DNA of 64,000 nt, from positions 4,833,206 to 4,897,205 of the forward strand of contig OZ038459.1 in assembly GCA_964036195.1 (NCBI GenBank). Direction: 5' to 3'. The notes under the pieces were generated by a model, which did no database searches, had not been told where the DNA came from, and worked only from the letters and a program-made list of their open reading frames with translations. Position numbers and translations under genes: made by a program. The stretch is from Sphaerolaimus hirsutus (lineage: Eukaryota; Nematoda; Chromadorea; Monhysterida; Sphaerolaimidae). This document shows, in pieces, positions 35,680 to 47,790 of the stretch. Numbering within the stretch: the first letter of the stretch is position 1; each line of letters opens with the position of its first letter.

Positions 35680-35900
35680 CGCCCTACCTTCCAATAGAAT
35701 TTGCACCCTACTTTCTTGTCCAATCCGTCCAATCACCGACCGTTTAGCGACCTCGGCGCCGCGGCACATTCGCAGTTATGATCTCGGTTCCCAGCTTTGT
35801 GCCGTCGCCGCGGCAAAAGTCCCCCGGGGACGTGCCGCCGCGGCGGGTTTTGTGCCGCCGCGCGGCCGATTTTCCGGAAGTGGCGGCGAGATCTAATGGC
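35680..35900. other. CpG-rich island, possible promoter
   Basis: A GC- and CpG-rich stretch in AT-rich surroundings (GCCGTCGCCGCGGCAAAAGT). No recognisable protein. CCTACCTTCCAAT at its edge is shared with the island near 63,320 and reads on the minus strand as GGAAG-GTAGGG, a splice-donor-like site. Confidence 0.35.
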
Positions 35901-36629
35901 CGGCGGCGCGTCACGAAGTAATCGCGGTCTGGTTATTGTTGTTTATTGGCGGTTTAGTTGTGCCGTTGGCTCATTTATGTGCCTCTGCCTACCTCATGAG
36001 TCGTGTTGGCGCTGAACATTAACCAGTTGACAGTCGGTCATAGGTCAACTAAAAATCTAAAGCATGTTTTACATCGCAATGCGCAAATTGTTGCGTCCGT
36101 TGTGTCAACTACCGTTGACAGATAACGTGTTACGTTTCCGTTAGGTTTAAAATGGATTTTAGTTGACTACTGATTGACCATCGACAATTTAGTACTCGAA
36201 CCCACTTTGAGCATTGAGTGCGTTGTTCTCATCGGTATTGACAACTTTAAAAGGTATCGAATTCGCCACAAAGATGGTCTCGATTATTTAGATCGATATC
36301 GGCAATTTTGACGATGTCGAACAGCGACGGCTCATATTATCCTCCGGGGGCTACTCCCAGACTCTGTAAAACGTCATGCAAATTGTCAAACGTCATGCAA
36401 CATGGCCAACGTCATGCAAAATTTCAAAAGTAAAAAATTAAGACATTTTACATAACTTTTAACACTTTGCTTGACATTTCACAGAGAATTTTACACGGTA
36501 TGGGTCCAGACAACACTGTTTTTTCTTGACACATTTTCTTTCTTGACACACTTTCTTTCAACTTGTCTTTTTTGGAACTTAACAAACTGCACAATCCTCT
36601 TTAGGTTGTAGCTGTGCGTGGAGTGCCTG

Positions 36630-36905
36630 ATGGCGCCTGCAGCTAAGACCGGTAAGGGAATTTTAGAACAGGCGGCAGTGCCGAGCCCTGTAATGTGTAA
36701 AGTCAAGTGTGAAATGTCATGTTAAATGTCATACAAATTTGTCAATTGTCATGCAAAGTGTTAAAATTTTATTAAAAATTTTTTTTTTGTGTAATATTTA
36801 TTATTTTCTTTTTTTGATTGACGTTTTACGTGAAATTTGACACGCGACTTTACACTTTACAGGGCTCGGGATTGCCCCCAGGTTGCCAATTCCGCCAGTT
36901 GAGAG
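36630..36905 (+). other. Possible small coding start interrupted by a CCWGG-family element
   Basis: An ATG at 36630 opens MAPAAKTGKGILEQ in GC-rich codons and runs into a transposon (36673-36877). Normal use of the donor in the left end (after 36689) and the acceptor in the right end (before 36863) keeps the frame open to an AGAG-GTAAAG donor after 36905. A competing donor, ACCG-GTAAGG, ends the exon after only 22 nt. No downstream exon was found and the protein is not recognised, so this may be chance. Confidence 0.2.
36673..36877. mobile_element. CCWGG-family TIR element
   Basis: A 205-bp element with flanks ACAGG (36668-36672) and CCAGG (36878-36882). Ends are CGGCAGTGCCGAGCCCTG and the inverse, ending GGGCTCGGGATTGCCC. 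The left end carries GTAATG as a donor-like site and the right end CTTTACAG. Confidence 0.7.
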
Positions 36906-38109
36906 GTAAAGGAACAATGTAGATGTAAAAAGTCAAAATAAAAAAGAAGTTAAATGTGAGGTAATGATTAAAATGAGAAATAAAAATTCAAAAGAAGAAT
37001 ACCTAAATTTAGAAGTGATATGTAAAAAGTTAAAGAAAAGTAATTGTTTTTATTTTTTACCACACTTCTATTTTTTTTTAAATTTTCATTTCTCTTAAAT
37101 TGTTATATCTCTGTGAATTTTTACATCTCACTTGTAAATTTTTTATACTGTTCCATCTACCTGTCTTTAGATGACTTTCTTTGCTCTTTTAATTTCCCGA
37201 CTCTCAGTACTCTTGTTAGCTTTATTGGCCTATCTCTGTGTAGGCGGATGTTTTGCTCTGAGCGGTTTTCCTCTTTTTGTAAATATATGGTATTTGTTTG
37301 AATAATCCCCCCGGAGATTATTATTTCGTCAGACTTTTTTGACGGGGGATTATTCGAGGGGGGAATTATTCAAGGGGGATTATTATTTCGTCAAAGTTTT
37401 CAAGCATGTTTCTATCAATTCGTTTTGCAAGATACGCTTTATTAGCAAGATAACATGATATTTTTGTTCCAAATTCATTGCGTTACCGCACGCCGGATGT
37501 ACAGCATTTCCATCCGATGAATCAAAGCAGAGGAGCGATTTTGCTTGGTCTGGCTTAATCGATTGTTTTTCTGGAATTATTCGATGTGCAGTATTTGGTC
37601 CATTCGTGGGGGGTTTATTCAAGGGGGGAATTATTTTTTCCTCACCCGTCTTACAGGGGGGTATTCGAGGTGGGAATTATTCAAGGAGGAATTATTCAAG
37701 CAAATACGGTAGGTATATCCGTGCATTTCGTATCCCAATTCCGACACTGGCGAAGGGATTTTGTTCATTTGGGCGTGATCAAATCGCCTGCGAAACTTAG
37801 CCTCTAGTTAACTGTGGGAAACGACCTTCGATCGGCAATATTCCGCTCTGATCGATTCTATTAGTCATCCCATTTCTTTACCCGTTTTTTTTGTATTTTC
37901 ATATCTTCATCGCAGCGCCATTTTCAAAGGTTTGGATAAAATTTAGTCTGTACACTGAACGCTGACGGACTAAACCTACACCCGGTGTGAAATGGGCAAA
38001 ATCCTACTCTTTGTGTATGAATTGCTGAGCGTGGTCGCAGAATTGCGTGTGTAAAATCGACTGTGCAAGATTGCAAGCGGACTTCCGTACCGTACCGGGA
38101 ATTTGGAAA

Positions 38110-38455
38110 ATTTACCGTACAGACCCTGTAAAGTGTAAAATGTCATGTGTCATGTAAAAAACCCTGTAAAGTGTCTAATGTCATGTAAAAGACCCCGTAA
38201 TGTGTTAAATGTATCCAAATCTTATTTCTTGTATTCAAATCTTATGTTTTTGCATCCAAATAAGTAAGATTTGGATACAAAAACGTAAGATTCGGATACG
38301 ATAAAATAATATTTGGATACACATAACACTTTACAGGGTATTTTACATGACACATGACATTTTACAGGGGCTTTTACATGACACATGACATTTTACAGGG
38401 TATTTTACATGACACATGACATTTTTCAGGGTCTTTTACAGCGTCTGGGAGTGGC
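38110..38455. mobile_element. CCWGG-family element, compound or truncated
   Basis: Starts at CAGACCCTGTAAAGTG without its outer end. It ends in CGTCTGGGAGTGGCA, next to CCTGA. The right half holds tandem copies of ACAGGGTATTTTACATGACA, which look like repeated copies of the end itself. The core has the family's TTTGGATACAAAAACGTAAG motif. Confidence 0.6.
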
Positions 38456-39700
38456 ACCTGATCAGATGTTTGGCTACAAATGATTTTACACCGCAGTTAC
38501 GAACATGCAAACTCGCATCTGCGCATGCAAAACTGCTGCGCCCGGCGGCGGCAATTACAAAAATTCGCTCAAACAAAGTTGGACGCTGCATGGCTGGCTC
38601 CAATGCAGTCTGTCGCCAGTCGCGATGGCAAATAGAAACTTGAAAGTGTTTGAATGTTTGGATTTTTGAAAATGCAGAAAAACATGATACCATTAAAATT
38701 TTCCTCGAAAGATCGACAATTTTTTCAAAATAATAATCGAAAATCAGGTCAAAAGTAGCACTGTGTAATGGCAACCCGCAATGGAATGAGACCCAACTTT
38801 CATGTTAATGCATTTGTGCCGCAAAAAGCATTAAGTTAATGGTTTTTAAGCAACTCTACAATGTTTGAAAACAGTTCAAACTGGTTGAAAATATTTGTAA
38901 AATTAGAATTCAGTATAATTTAAATTGGACATGTTAAAAAGTAAAAAACTAAAAACCTTCCTAAAAAATTTGGAAATTCCAAATTCCAATTCAATTTTCA
39001 AATAAAAAAACGTTCAAAATAAAAAAATTTCATCCCCAACTTTTGCCATCACTAGCGAGTGCCGGGGGCCGCTTTGAATCAAGGTTACTCCAATATTAGG
39101 CGTGTTCGGGTGCCCCGCTGCGACTGCAAATATCTGTATCGGCCGCGCGTCGAAACTACTCGGCGGCTTAGCATATAGGAGTTTTTGAAATCGGCCGCGC
39201 CGTGGGCGCCGATCTTCGATCTGGGCGCTGAGAGTTTTTTTACACAGCACGAGGGATTTTTGTCGAATATTCGCGTCTTGGTTTGAATAGTTTCGCTACG
39301 GTATTCATATTGTTTAATTAGGAACCCCTTTAACCCCCCCCCCCAGTACCTACGCGATTCGATGTAAAATTGACGATAAGTCCAAATATAGGTCCAAAGT
39401 GCGAAGTTGTGTTGGGCCTGTAAATTTCCTGTTAATTAGCCTGTAAATTTTCCACAACTTTTCTTGCCCCCCTTACGAATTACGTTCACTCCGAGTCGAG
39501 CTAAAAGTAGAAAGTCCACTCATTATTTCGATAAGTTCATGTTGGACACAACATTTGTCACGGGCACAATTACCTAGCAGAAAATGGAATTTGAAACTTC
39601 AAACGCAGTTTCTGCAAATCGGACATTTTGGACTTATCAATGAAAGTGGTGACGAAGGGTACCCAGACAACCCCGTGCAACTTGTATTTATTAAGCCTGG

Positions 39701-40155
39701 GCCACTCCCAGACCCTGTAAAGTGTTAAAGACCCTGTAATACGTCATGTATACTGTAAAGGACACTGTAAAATCTCATGTGTTAAGTAAAAGACCCTTTA
39801 AAATGTCATGTGTCATAAAAGACCCTGTGAAGTGTCAAATGTCATGTAAAAGACCCTGTAAAGTGAAATGGGTATCCAAATCTTGGTTCATCGTATCCAA
39901 ATCTTATGTTTTTGTATCCAAATCTTGGTTCATCGTATCCAAATCTTATGTTTTTGTATCCAAACCTTGTGTCAAAAAGTAAAATTTGGATACAAACATA
40001 AGATTTGTATATTATAAAATAATATTTGGATACACATGACACTTTACAGGGTCTGTTCATGACATTTGACACTTTAAAGGGTCTTTTATATGACACATGA
40101 CATTTTACAGTGCCTTTGACACTTTACAGGGTTTTTACAGGGTCTGGGAGTGGCA
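39701..40155. mobile_element. CCWGG-family TIR element, reference-quality copy
   Basis: A 455-bp element with perfect 5-bp CCTGG duplications (39696-39700 and 40156-40160). Ends are GCCACTCCCAGACCCTGTAA and the inverse, ending GGGTCTGGGAGTGGCA. The interior alternates AAAGACCCTGTAAA-like and TGTCATGT-like motifs around a core of tandem TTTGTATCCAAATCTT repeats. Confidence 0.85.
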
Positions 40156-40867
40156 CCTGGTTAACCATGTTGTTACATTCCAGTTTTTTAAAATGAATTG
40201 CGTTGTTGTTTGCTGTTTGATTAATGTTTGCAAAATCTGGCGAAAAGGTATCCTCTAATATAAGGTACAGTAAAAATCTGACGATATCAATACAACGTTA
40301 ACCGTATATTGGAGGTAGTACGGTATCTATCCCTCTAGAGGAGCGATTTTCTATTTATACAGGGTCAAAATCCTGGAGACCCGTGGCATTTACCTTATAT
40401 TCAGTGCAAGATACCAATACACATCGTTACTTTTTGTTCTTTAGTATTGGAGAGTGGCCTTTTTCTTAGTGGCGCTTTTTTATTAAAAGAAAGCGGTCAG
40501 TCGCATCAAAAATTGTCTAATGAGAATTCTCGTCACTTAAGTAAACTTTTAACTTGAATCATCACATGCAACTTTACTCGTCACTTACTTTTTGTCACTT
40601 GTTCGCGTGCGGAATTGTCGCCAGCCCACTGCCTACAGTAGTCTCTGATACTTATTATCCGATCAGATGTGACATTGAATCGGGGCGTCAAACAATTTAG
40701 CCCGGCCCAGATTTTGGACGGTCGCTAGAATTTGCCGCTTGGGCTACTGCTGCGAAAACCGGTCGCGCACAAATAGCCAACATTAGGGATTGAATTTGAT
40801 TTGCCCGACAAGATTTGTCGGGCTGTTCAGTACTTCCCATCATCTGAAAGACTCGATGTATTTGAAT

Positions 40868-41397
40868 CAGGGGTTTTGTAGATTTGTACCGCCGTGGGGG
40901 TTCATATAGATAATAAATCGCTACTCTGAGGGATAGGAACCTGAAAAAGTTGGGGGGGGGGGGGTCCGCGGGGGTTCAAAATAAAGGTTTTTCCAAGGTA
41001 TAGAAGGAAGAAAAGGGGAAAAATCGCTAAAAGTAGGTGAAAATAGGTATATAAGCATAAGCATAAGCATAAGCATATAAGCATAGTACACAAAATAGCT
41101 GAAAATAGGCAATGAAACACATGAAATAGTGATTTTGAAGGTGAAAAAAACTGTAAAAAGCTATGAAAATTAGTGATTTTGAATGAAAATAGGGGCAAAA
41201 TTTCTCAAAAATTGCTCCAGATAGATAGATAGCTGTATGATTGGGGGGGGGGGGTGGGAGGTTCAGGGGATGCTGGCCAAAAATGTTGCCTCTTGGATAG
41301 ATAGATAGATGCTGAGCGGCCTCTGCCATTGATGGATAGCTGGCGGATTGGGGGGGGTTTACCCCCCCCCCCTCCAATTCCACCCACTAAACCCCTG
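40868..41397. mobile_element. hAT-like MITE, CAGGGG / CTATCTAT family
   Basis: A 530-bp element with perfect duplications ATTTGAAT (40860-40867 and 41398-41405). It contains a GCATAA tandem run at 41055-41090. Fragments of the same family lie at 40325-40385, 41618-41660 and 58380-58600. Confidence 0.9.
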
Positions 41398-42043
41398 ATT
41401 TGAATACAAATATGATTTTTCTCATGTCAGATGGAAGGTATGCCCCACAGGGTGACCTTTGGGGTGTTAGTCTCCCAAAAATGCTGCAGCTCATTGTTAG
41501 AGAGGAAATGTACTTTTTTTAAAACTTTTTTGCTAAGCTGTCTACCTCATCTAGGTAAACTGGTTCCAAGTTTGCCAGTCACTGTGTCATTTCATTCCAA
41601 CTGCCATAACTCCAGCCAGGGGTCTCCAAGATATTGACCCTGGGAGGGTGGGGTTGGATAGCATAGTTGTCAAAATACCAGTATTCTTGTAAGCATTTAC
41701 ACTAACATCAAAAGAGTGGTAATAAAATGAAATAAGGGAATTTTTGGCTGGCACTTACCTGTGTAGCTGTATATCTGCCATATTTACCATACATAACATA
41801 GGAAAAATTCCTGAACCATTCTGTTGACTGCCTTTTTCAGGAACATTGTCACTGCATTCTTAAAGAAATTTCATCTATTTTCAGTGATTTTTCACCCTTT
41901 TTCCCTTGACCCTTGAAAGGGTAAAAATATAAATTGGACCCCATCCCAAAACATTTTTTGTCACCTCCTGGCCCACGTCTGAAAAACGTGCTACCCTTGA
42001 CAAAAGAATTCAAAATCGCTGTTCCCGACGAAACACTGTCGGG

Positions 42044-42201
42044 TAGGGTTCAAACGGGATTGACTTTTGGGGATCAGGATCGGGATTTTCAAATTTGCGG
42101 TACCGGGATTGGGTTCAGGATTGTAATTTCGGGATCGGGGTCAGCACTGTAAAATCCTAAAATATTTCGGGATTCGTAATCGGGATCCCATTTGGACCCT
42201 A
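42044..42201. mobile_element. hAT-like MITE, GGGATC-motif family
   Basis: A 158-bp element with ends TAGGGTTCAAACGGG and CATTTGGACCCTA. Perfect duplications CTGTCGGG at 42036-42043 and 42202-42209. Partial relatives lie at 23460-23590 (DNAJC3 intron 5) and, with GGTCCCGGGACC motifs, at 29340-29492 and 30410-30900 (AK2 introns). Confidence 0.85.
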
Positions 42202-42779
42202 CTGTCGGGCCAATCAAACTTCATCCCAGAAGGGCGGGGGGGGGGGCTGAATATCTGCCGGCGGCGCCCGACGGATCCACGCGACGGCAGCTGCGTGCCG
42301 CCGCGTCTTACATCAAAACATATACAATTGTGAAAGAATTGCGTGCTGGGTATGCCTAATGTAAAAGATAGGACGCACAATCACAGGCCTCATTGTGCCC
42401 AATTCGTGTGTGTTTTTGCACACAATGCAGTCACTATTTATTAGTACAAATGCCCTTTACAAACACGATCCACAATCTTGACAAACAGGGTTAGTAGATG
42501 GCAAAGTTGCTTCCCAAGAATGCAATTGCACATGTATAGGGGGTTGACTTGAGTTTTTAGGGGCTGAGTTTACAATTGAGGGTTGAGTTGATGGGTGTTT
42601 ATAAATTAGGGTTGAGTTGACAGAAGTTTAAAAATAAGGGGCTGTTGACACAAGTTCATAAATTAGAGGCCGAGTTTATGGGAGTTGAGTTGATGGGTGT
42701 TTGCCAAATTAGGGGCTGAGTTTATGGGAGTTAACAATAACATTACCATAATCCTTAAGTGAGGCCCCCGGGGCTAAAA

Positions 42780-45120
42780 AATATAAATTGTGATATAATG
42801 CATTTGTGGGTTACTGATTACAATGATTTGAAATATGCACTCCATTCTGACAGTACATTACAATAACCCTGAAATTGAACCCAAAATGGGGCCAAAACTT
42901 TCAAATTGTGAAATGATGCATTGTGGGTTTCTAATTGCACTGATTTGATATATAATGCACTCCATTTTGACACTACATTACCATAACCCTGAAAATGAAC
43001 CACTGGGGCCAAAAACTTTCAATTTGTGAAATGATGCAATTTTGGGTTTCTGATTGCACTGATTTCAAATTTAGGTTTCTGATTGCACTGATTTGATATA
43101 TGCACTCCATTGACACTACATTACCATAACCCGTTAATGAACCCATGGGGCCAAAAACTTTCAATTTGTGAAATGATGCAATTTTGGGTTTCTGATTGCA
43201 CTGATTTCAAATTTAGGTTTCTGATTGCACTGATTTGATATATGCACTCCATTGACACTACATTACCATAACCCGTTAATGAACCCATGGGGCCAAATAC
43301 TTTCAATTTGAGAAATGATGCATTTTTGGGTTTCTGATTGCACTCATTTGAAATATGCACTTCATTTTGACACTACATTACCATAACCCTGAAAATGAAC
43401 CACTGGGGCCAAAAACTTTCAATTTGTGAAATGATGCATTTTTGGGTTTCTGATTGCACTGATTTCAAATTTGGGTTTCTGATTGCACTGATTTGATACA
43501 TGCACTCCATTTTGACACTACATTACCATAACCCTCAAAATGGACCCATGGGGTTAAATACTTTCAATTTGAAAAATGATGCATTTTCGGGTTTCTGATT
43601 GCACTCATTTGAAATATGCACTTCATTTTGACACTACATAACCATAACCCTAAAATGAACCCCCTGGGCCAAAAACTTTCAAACCATAAAATGATGGATT
43701 TGTGGGTTTCTGAGTGTAGCGATTTCAAATATGCCCAGGGCTTAAAAAATTAGAAATTGTGAAATGATTCAATGTGGGTTTCTAATTGCACTGATTTGAA
43801 ATATGCACTCTGTTTTGACACTACATAACCCTGAAAACTACATAACCATAACCCTGAAAATGAAGCTCTGGAGCCAAAAACTTTCAATTTGTGAAATCAT
43901 TCATTTTTGGGTTTCTGATTGCACTGATTTCAAATTTGGGTCTCTGATTGCACCAATTTGATATATGCACTCCATTTTGACACTACATTACCATAACCCT
44001 AAAAATGAACCCATGGGGCCAAATACTTTCAATTTGAGAAATGATGCATTTTCGGGTTTCTGAAAGCACTCATTTGAAATATGCACTTCATTTTGACACT
44101 ACATTACCATAACCCTAAAAATGAACCCCCTGGGCCAAAAACTTTCAAACCATAAAATGATGGATTTGTGGGTTTCTGAGTGTAGCAATTTCAAATATGC
44201 CCAGGGCTTAAAAAATTAGAAATTGTGAAATGATTTGATGTGGGTTTCTAATTGCACTGATTTGAAATATGCAATCCATTTTGACACTACAAAACCCTGA
44301 AAACTACATAACCATAACCCTGAAAATGAACCTCTGGAGCCAAAAACTTTCAATTTGTGAAATCATAAATTTTCAGGTTTCTGATTTCACTCATTTGAAA
44401 TATGCACTTCATTTTCACACTACATTACCATAACCATAAAAATGAACCCCCTAAGCCAAAAACTTTCAAATCATAAAATGATGCATTTGTGGGTTTCTGA
44501 TTGTAGCGATTTCAAATATGCACTCCATTTTGACACTACATTACTAAAACCCTGAAATTGAACCCCTAGACCCAAAAATTTCTTATTGTGAAATGATGCA
44601 TTTTGCAGGTTTCTAATTGCACTGATTTGAAATGACTCAATTTCAACTCTACATTACTGTAAGCCTTTAATTGAACCCATGGGGCTAATAAATTAGAAAT
44701 TGTGAAATGATGCATTTGTGGCTTTTTGATTGCCTTGATTTGAAATATGCACTTCATTTTGACACTACATTACCATAACCCTGAAAATGAACCCCCAGGG
44801 CCAAAAATTTTCAAATCATAAAATGATGTGTTTGTGGGTTTCTGATTGTAGCGATTTCAAATATGCACTCCATTTTGACACCACATTACTAAAACCCTGA
44901 TAATGAACCCCTGGGCACAAAAACTTTCAATTTGTGAAATGATGCATTTGTGGGTTTTTTATTGTACTGATTTGAGATGTGCACTCCATTTCTACTCTAC
45001 ATTACCATAACTTTTTAAGTCTAACCCCTGGGGCTAAAAAATTGAAAATTGTGAATTGATGCATTTGTGGAATTGAAAATTGTGAATTGATGCATTTGTG
45101 GATTGATGATAGTGATTTTT
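42780..45120. repeat. Satellite array with alternating units of about 115 and 145 bp
   Basis: Repeats of GATTTGAAATATGCACTCCA, then TTTTGACACTACATTACCAT, then AACTTTCAATTTGTGAAATG recur across 2.3 kb. Spacings measured between successive CATTACCATA sites are 143, 144, 115, 145 and 116 bp. The longer unit carries a duplicated TTTCTGATTGCACTGATTTC segment. Confidence 0.85.
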
Positions 45121-45189
45121 TGAAATATTCATACCATTTTCCAAATTAGGGGCTGAGTTTACAGGAGTTTCCAAACTAGGGGCTGTGTT

Positions 45190-46640
45190 TACAGGATTTA
45201 GAGGGGGTCCCCATGGGGTGCCATTTTTGGGGGGTCTCCAGGGGGTGCCATTTTCTGGAGGTACATATGGGGGTGCCATTTCAAGGGGGTCCACATGGGA
45301 TGCCATTTTTTGGGTGGTCCCCAGGGGTGCCATTTTTTGGTGGTCCTCAGGGGGGTGCTATATTTTTTTTTGCGGGGGGGGGGTCCATATGGGGTGCCAT
45401 TTTGAGGGGGGGTCCCCAGGGGGGTGCCATTTTTGGAGAGTCCCCAGGGGGAGCCAACTTTGGGTGGGTCCCCAGGGGGTGCCATTTTTGTGGGGGTTCC
45501 TAGGGGGTGCCATGTTTGGGGGGTCCCCAGGGGGTGCTATTTTTGGGGGGTCCCAAGGGGGTGCCATTTTTAGGGGGTCCCTAAGGGGTGCCATTTTCTG
45601 GTGGTCCTCAGGGGGTGCCATATTTGTGGGGCCCTAGGGGGTCCCATTTTTGGGCGGTTCCCAGGGGGTGCCACTTTTGGGGGGTTCCCCAGGGGGTGCC
45701 ATTTGGGGGGGGGTCCCCATTGGGGTGTCAGTTTTTGCAAGCCTCTGAGAAGTGGGTACCTAAAGCAGGATTCTCTCCAACCTTCAGTTGGGTTTTGTAG
45801 AGTCACCAGGGGGAGCCAACTTTGGGTGGGTCCCCAGGGGGTGCCATTTTTGTGGGGGTTCCTAGGGGGTGCCATGTTTGGGGGGTCCCCAGGGGTGCTA
45901 TTTTTGGGGGGTCCCTAAGGGGTGCCATTTTTGGGGGGTCCCTAAGGGGTGCCATTTTTTGCTGGTCCTCAGGGGGTGCCATATTTGTGGGGCCCTAGGG
46001 GGTCCCATTTTTGGGCGGTTCCCAGGGGGTGCCACTTTTGGGAGGTTCCCCAGGGGGTGCCATTTGGAGGGGGGTCCCCATTGGGGTGTCAGTTTTTGCA
46101 AGCCTCTGAGTAGTGGGTACCTATAGCAGGATTCTCTCCAACCTTCAGTTGGGTTTTGTGGTTCTCTACAATTTATACCACAAGGATTTACAAACACAAA
46201 AAGAACAGCAAAGCACAAATGTAACCAATTGAAGATTACAACAAAGTTTGACACCTTGCAAAAACCACACTATCATATCACAAAACCTATACCACACAGA
46301 ATGCACAGGGTCCCCAGGGGGGTGCCATTTTTGGAGAGTCCCCAGGGGGAGCCAACTTTGGGTGGGTCCCCAGGGGGTGCCATTTTTGTGGGGGTTCCTA
46401 GGGGGTGCCATGTTTGGGGGGTCCCCAGGGGGTGCTATTTTTATGGGGTCCCAAGGGGGTGCCATTTTTGGGGGGGCCCTAAGGGGTGCCATTTTCTGGT
46501 GGTCCTCAGGGGGTGCCATATTTGTGGGGCCCTAGGGGGTCCCATTTTTGGGCGGTTCCCAGGGGGTGCCACTTTTGGGAGGTTCCCCAGGGGGTGCCAT
46601 TTGGAGGGGGGTCCCCATTGGGGTGTCAGTTTTTGCAAGC
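45190..46640. repeat. G-rich minisatellite, about 33-bp (11-codon) units, with higher-order duplication
   Basis: Units vary around GGGGTGCCATTTTTGG and GGGGTCCCCAGG. Because the period is a multiple of three and most units lack stops, several frames on both strands stay open. The block starting TGTCAGTTTTTGCAAGCCTC recurs at 45727, 46087 and 46624. The 46087 and 46624 copies are followed by the same sequence of about 200 bp (46110-46310 and 46647-46850). Confidence 0.85.
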
Positions 46641-47109
46641 CTCTGAGTAGTGGGTACCTATAGCAGGATTCTCTCCAACCTTCAGTTGGGTTTTGTGGTT
46701 CTCTACAATTTATACCACAAGGATTTACAAACACAAAAAGAACAGCAAAGCACAAATGTAACCAATTGAAGATTACAACAAAGTTTGACACCTTGCAAAA
46801 ACCACACTATCATATCACAAAACCTATACCACACAGATTGCACACTGCACACCATCATACCAAATCGCAAACTGTCTACATTTTACTACCGAGTTTCATG
46901 CCCAACCATTTTACAGAAGTTTACAAAAATCCATTCCAAAACATTGCATCTTTGGTATTGGTCTTGTTATTGTTGGTAGATTACATACCGCATTTCAAAA
47001 CACATGCCTAGCATGTGGGCAAACTTAACTAAAGTATCATATTTTCTCCAATGGTATTAATTGTAGAGAACCACAAAACCCGACCGAAGGTCGGAGAGAA
47101 TCCTGCTAG

Positions 47110-47115
47110 TTTATT
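47110..47115 (-). terminator. Polyadenylation signal after the putative terminal exon
   Basis: AATAAA on the minus strand, 34 nt past the stop codon of the open exon at 47150-47278. This spacing is like that seen at DNAJC3. Confidence 0.4.
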
Positions 47116-47149
47116 TACAATGGCGGATTTGCCGCGTGTGCAGCGGCGG

Positions 47150-47278
47150 CTAGCCGACCTGCCGCGTCACGATCGCGCGCTGTAAGGTGGCCCCGGCGGC
47201 GCTGCCCTGCTCGTCGGGCACGATAACTACCGTGGGCGGGTGAATGTGGCCTTTCAGTTGGGTATATAGTACATAGTG
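47150..47278 (-). CDS. Putative terminal coding exon of an unidentified minus-strand gene
   Basis: The open frame reads HYVLYTQLKGHI, then HPPTVVIVPDEQGSAAG, then ATLQRAIVTRQVG and stop (TAG at 47152-47150). Codons are GC-rich at third positions (GTG CCC GAC GAG CAG GGC), like the CHID1 and AK2 exons and unlike the AT-rich surroundings. An AATAAA follows 34 nt downstream at 47115-47110. The frame stays open upstream to about 47,319, and an AG acceptor after AATAAG would start the exon at 47,278. The block just upstream (47,330-47,790) is made of CCWGG-family transposon ends, so I could not find the previous exon. I do not recognise the protein. It could instead be a decayed gene end. Confidence 0.4.
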   Translation of the reverse strand, partial: HYVLYTQLKGHIHPPTVVIVPDEQGSAAGATLQRAIVTRQVG

Positions 47279-47329
47279 CTTATTGGAGCCACTTTGTGGA
47301 CCAGTATTAAGTCAGGGTTTGTAGAGCAT

Positions 47330-47790
47330 TTTATATGACATTTTACGTTTTACAGGGCGCTTTACAGGGGTTTGGAGTACCCGCTCGTGCCAGTCATAAG
47401 CCCTGTAAAGTGTAAAGTCAAGTGTCAAATATCATGTAAAATGTCAAGCATTACAAAAAGATTTTATTACTGAAATTTGCATGACTATTGCCATTTTGTA
47501 TGACAATTGACAAAATTGTGCGTCAATTTACATGACAATTGTCAAACTCCTATGCCGTTTCATATGACAATTTCCAAATTCATATGCCATTTTACATGAC
47601 ATTTGACACTTGACTTTACAGGGCTACACTTTATACTTTACAGGGCTTGTGACTGGCACGAGGGGCACTCCAAAACCCTGTAAAATGTCATGTAAAATGC
47701 TCTATAAAATGGCAAATGAGTTTGTCATTTCACATGACTTTTGACACATTGCGTAACATTTGACATTTTACAGGGTCTGTGAGTAAAGAT
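47330..47790. mobile_element. Cluster of abutting CCWGG-family elements
   Basis: Ends facing each other include CTCGTGCCAGTCATAAGCCC (47387-47406 region) and its inverse near 47,640-47,660, with further CCCTGTAAAATG and TTTACAGGGTCTG ends outside them. At least two insertions appear nested or adjacent. Clean boundaries cannot be set by eye. Confidence 0.55.

Noticed and set aside
41934..42380. Possible coding fragment LTKEFKIAVPDETLSG interrupted by the GGGATC element
   Set aside because: Removing the element joins it to GQSNFIPEGR and then to a G-run, with no splice sites or homologue recognised.
42780..46640. CRISPR-like array
   Set aside because: The repeats are contiguous or degenerate tandem units in a eukaryotic genome, without constant repeats separating unique spacers and without cas genes.
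45185..46663. Long frames encoding Gly/Pro/Trp-rich repeats on both strands
   Set aside because: They follow from the 33-bp minisatellite period; six or more overlapping frames cannot all be genes.
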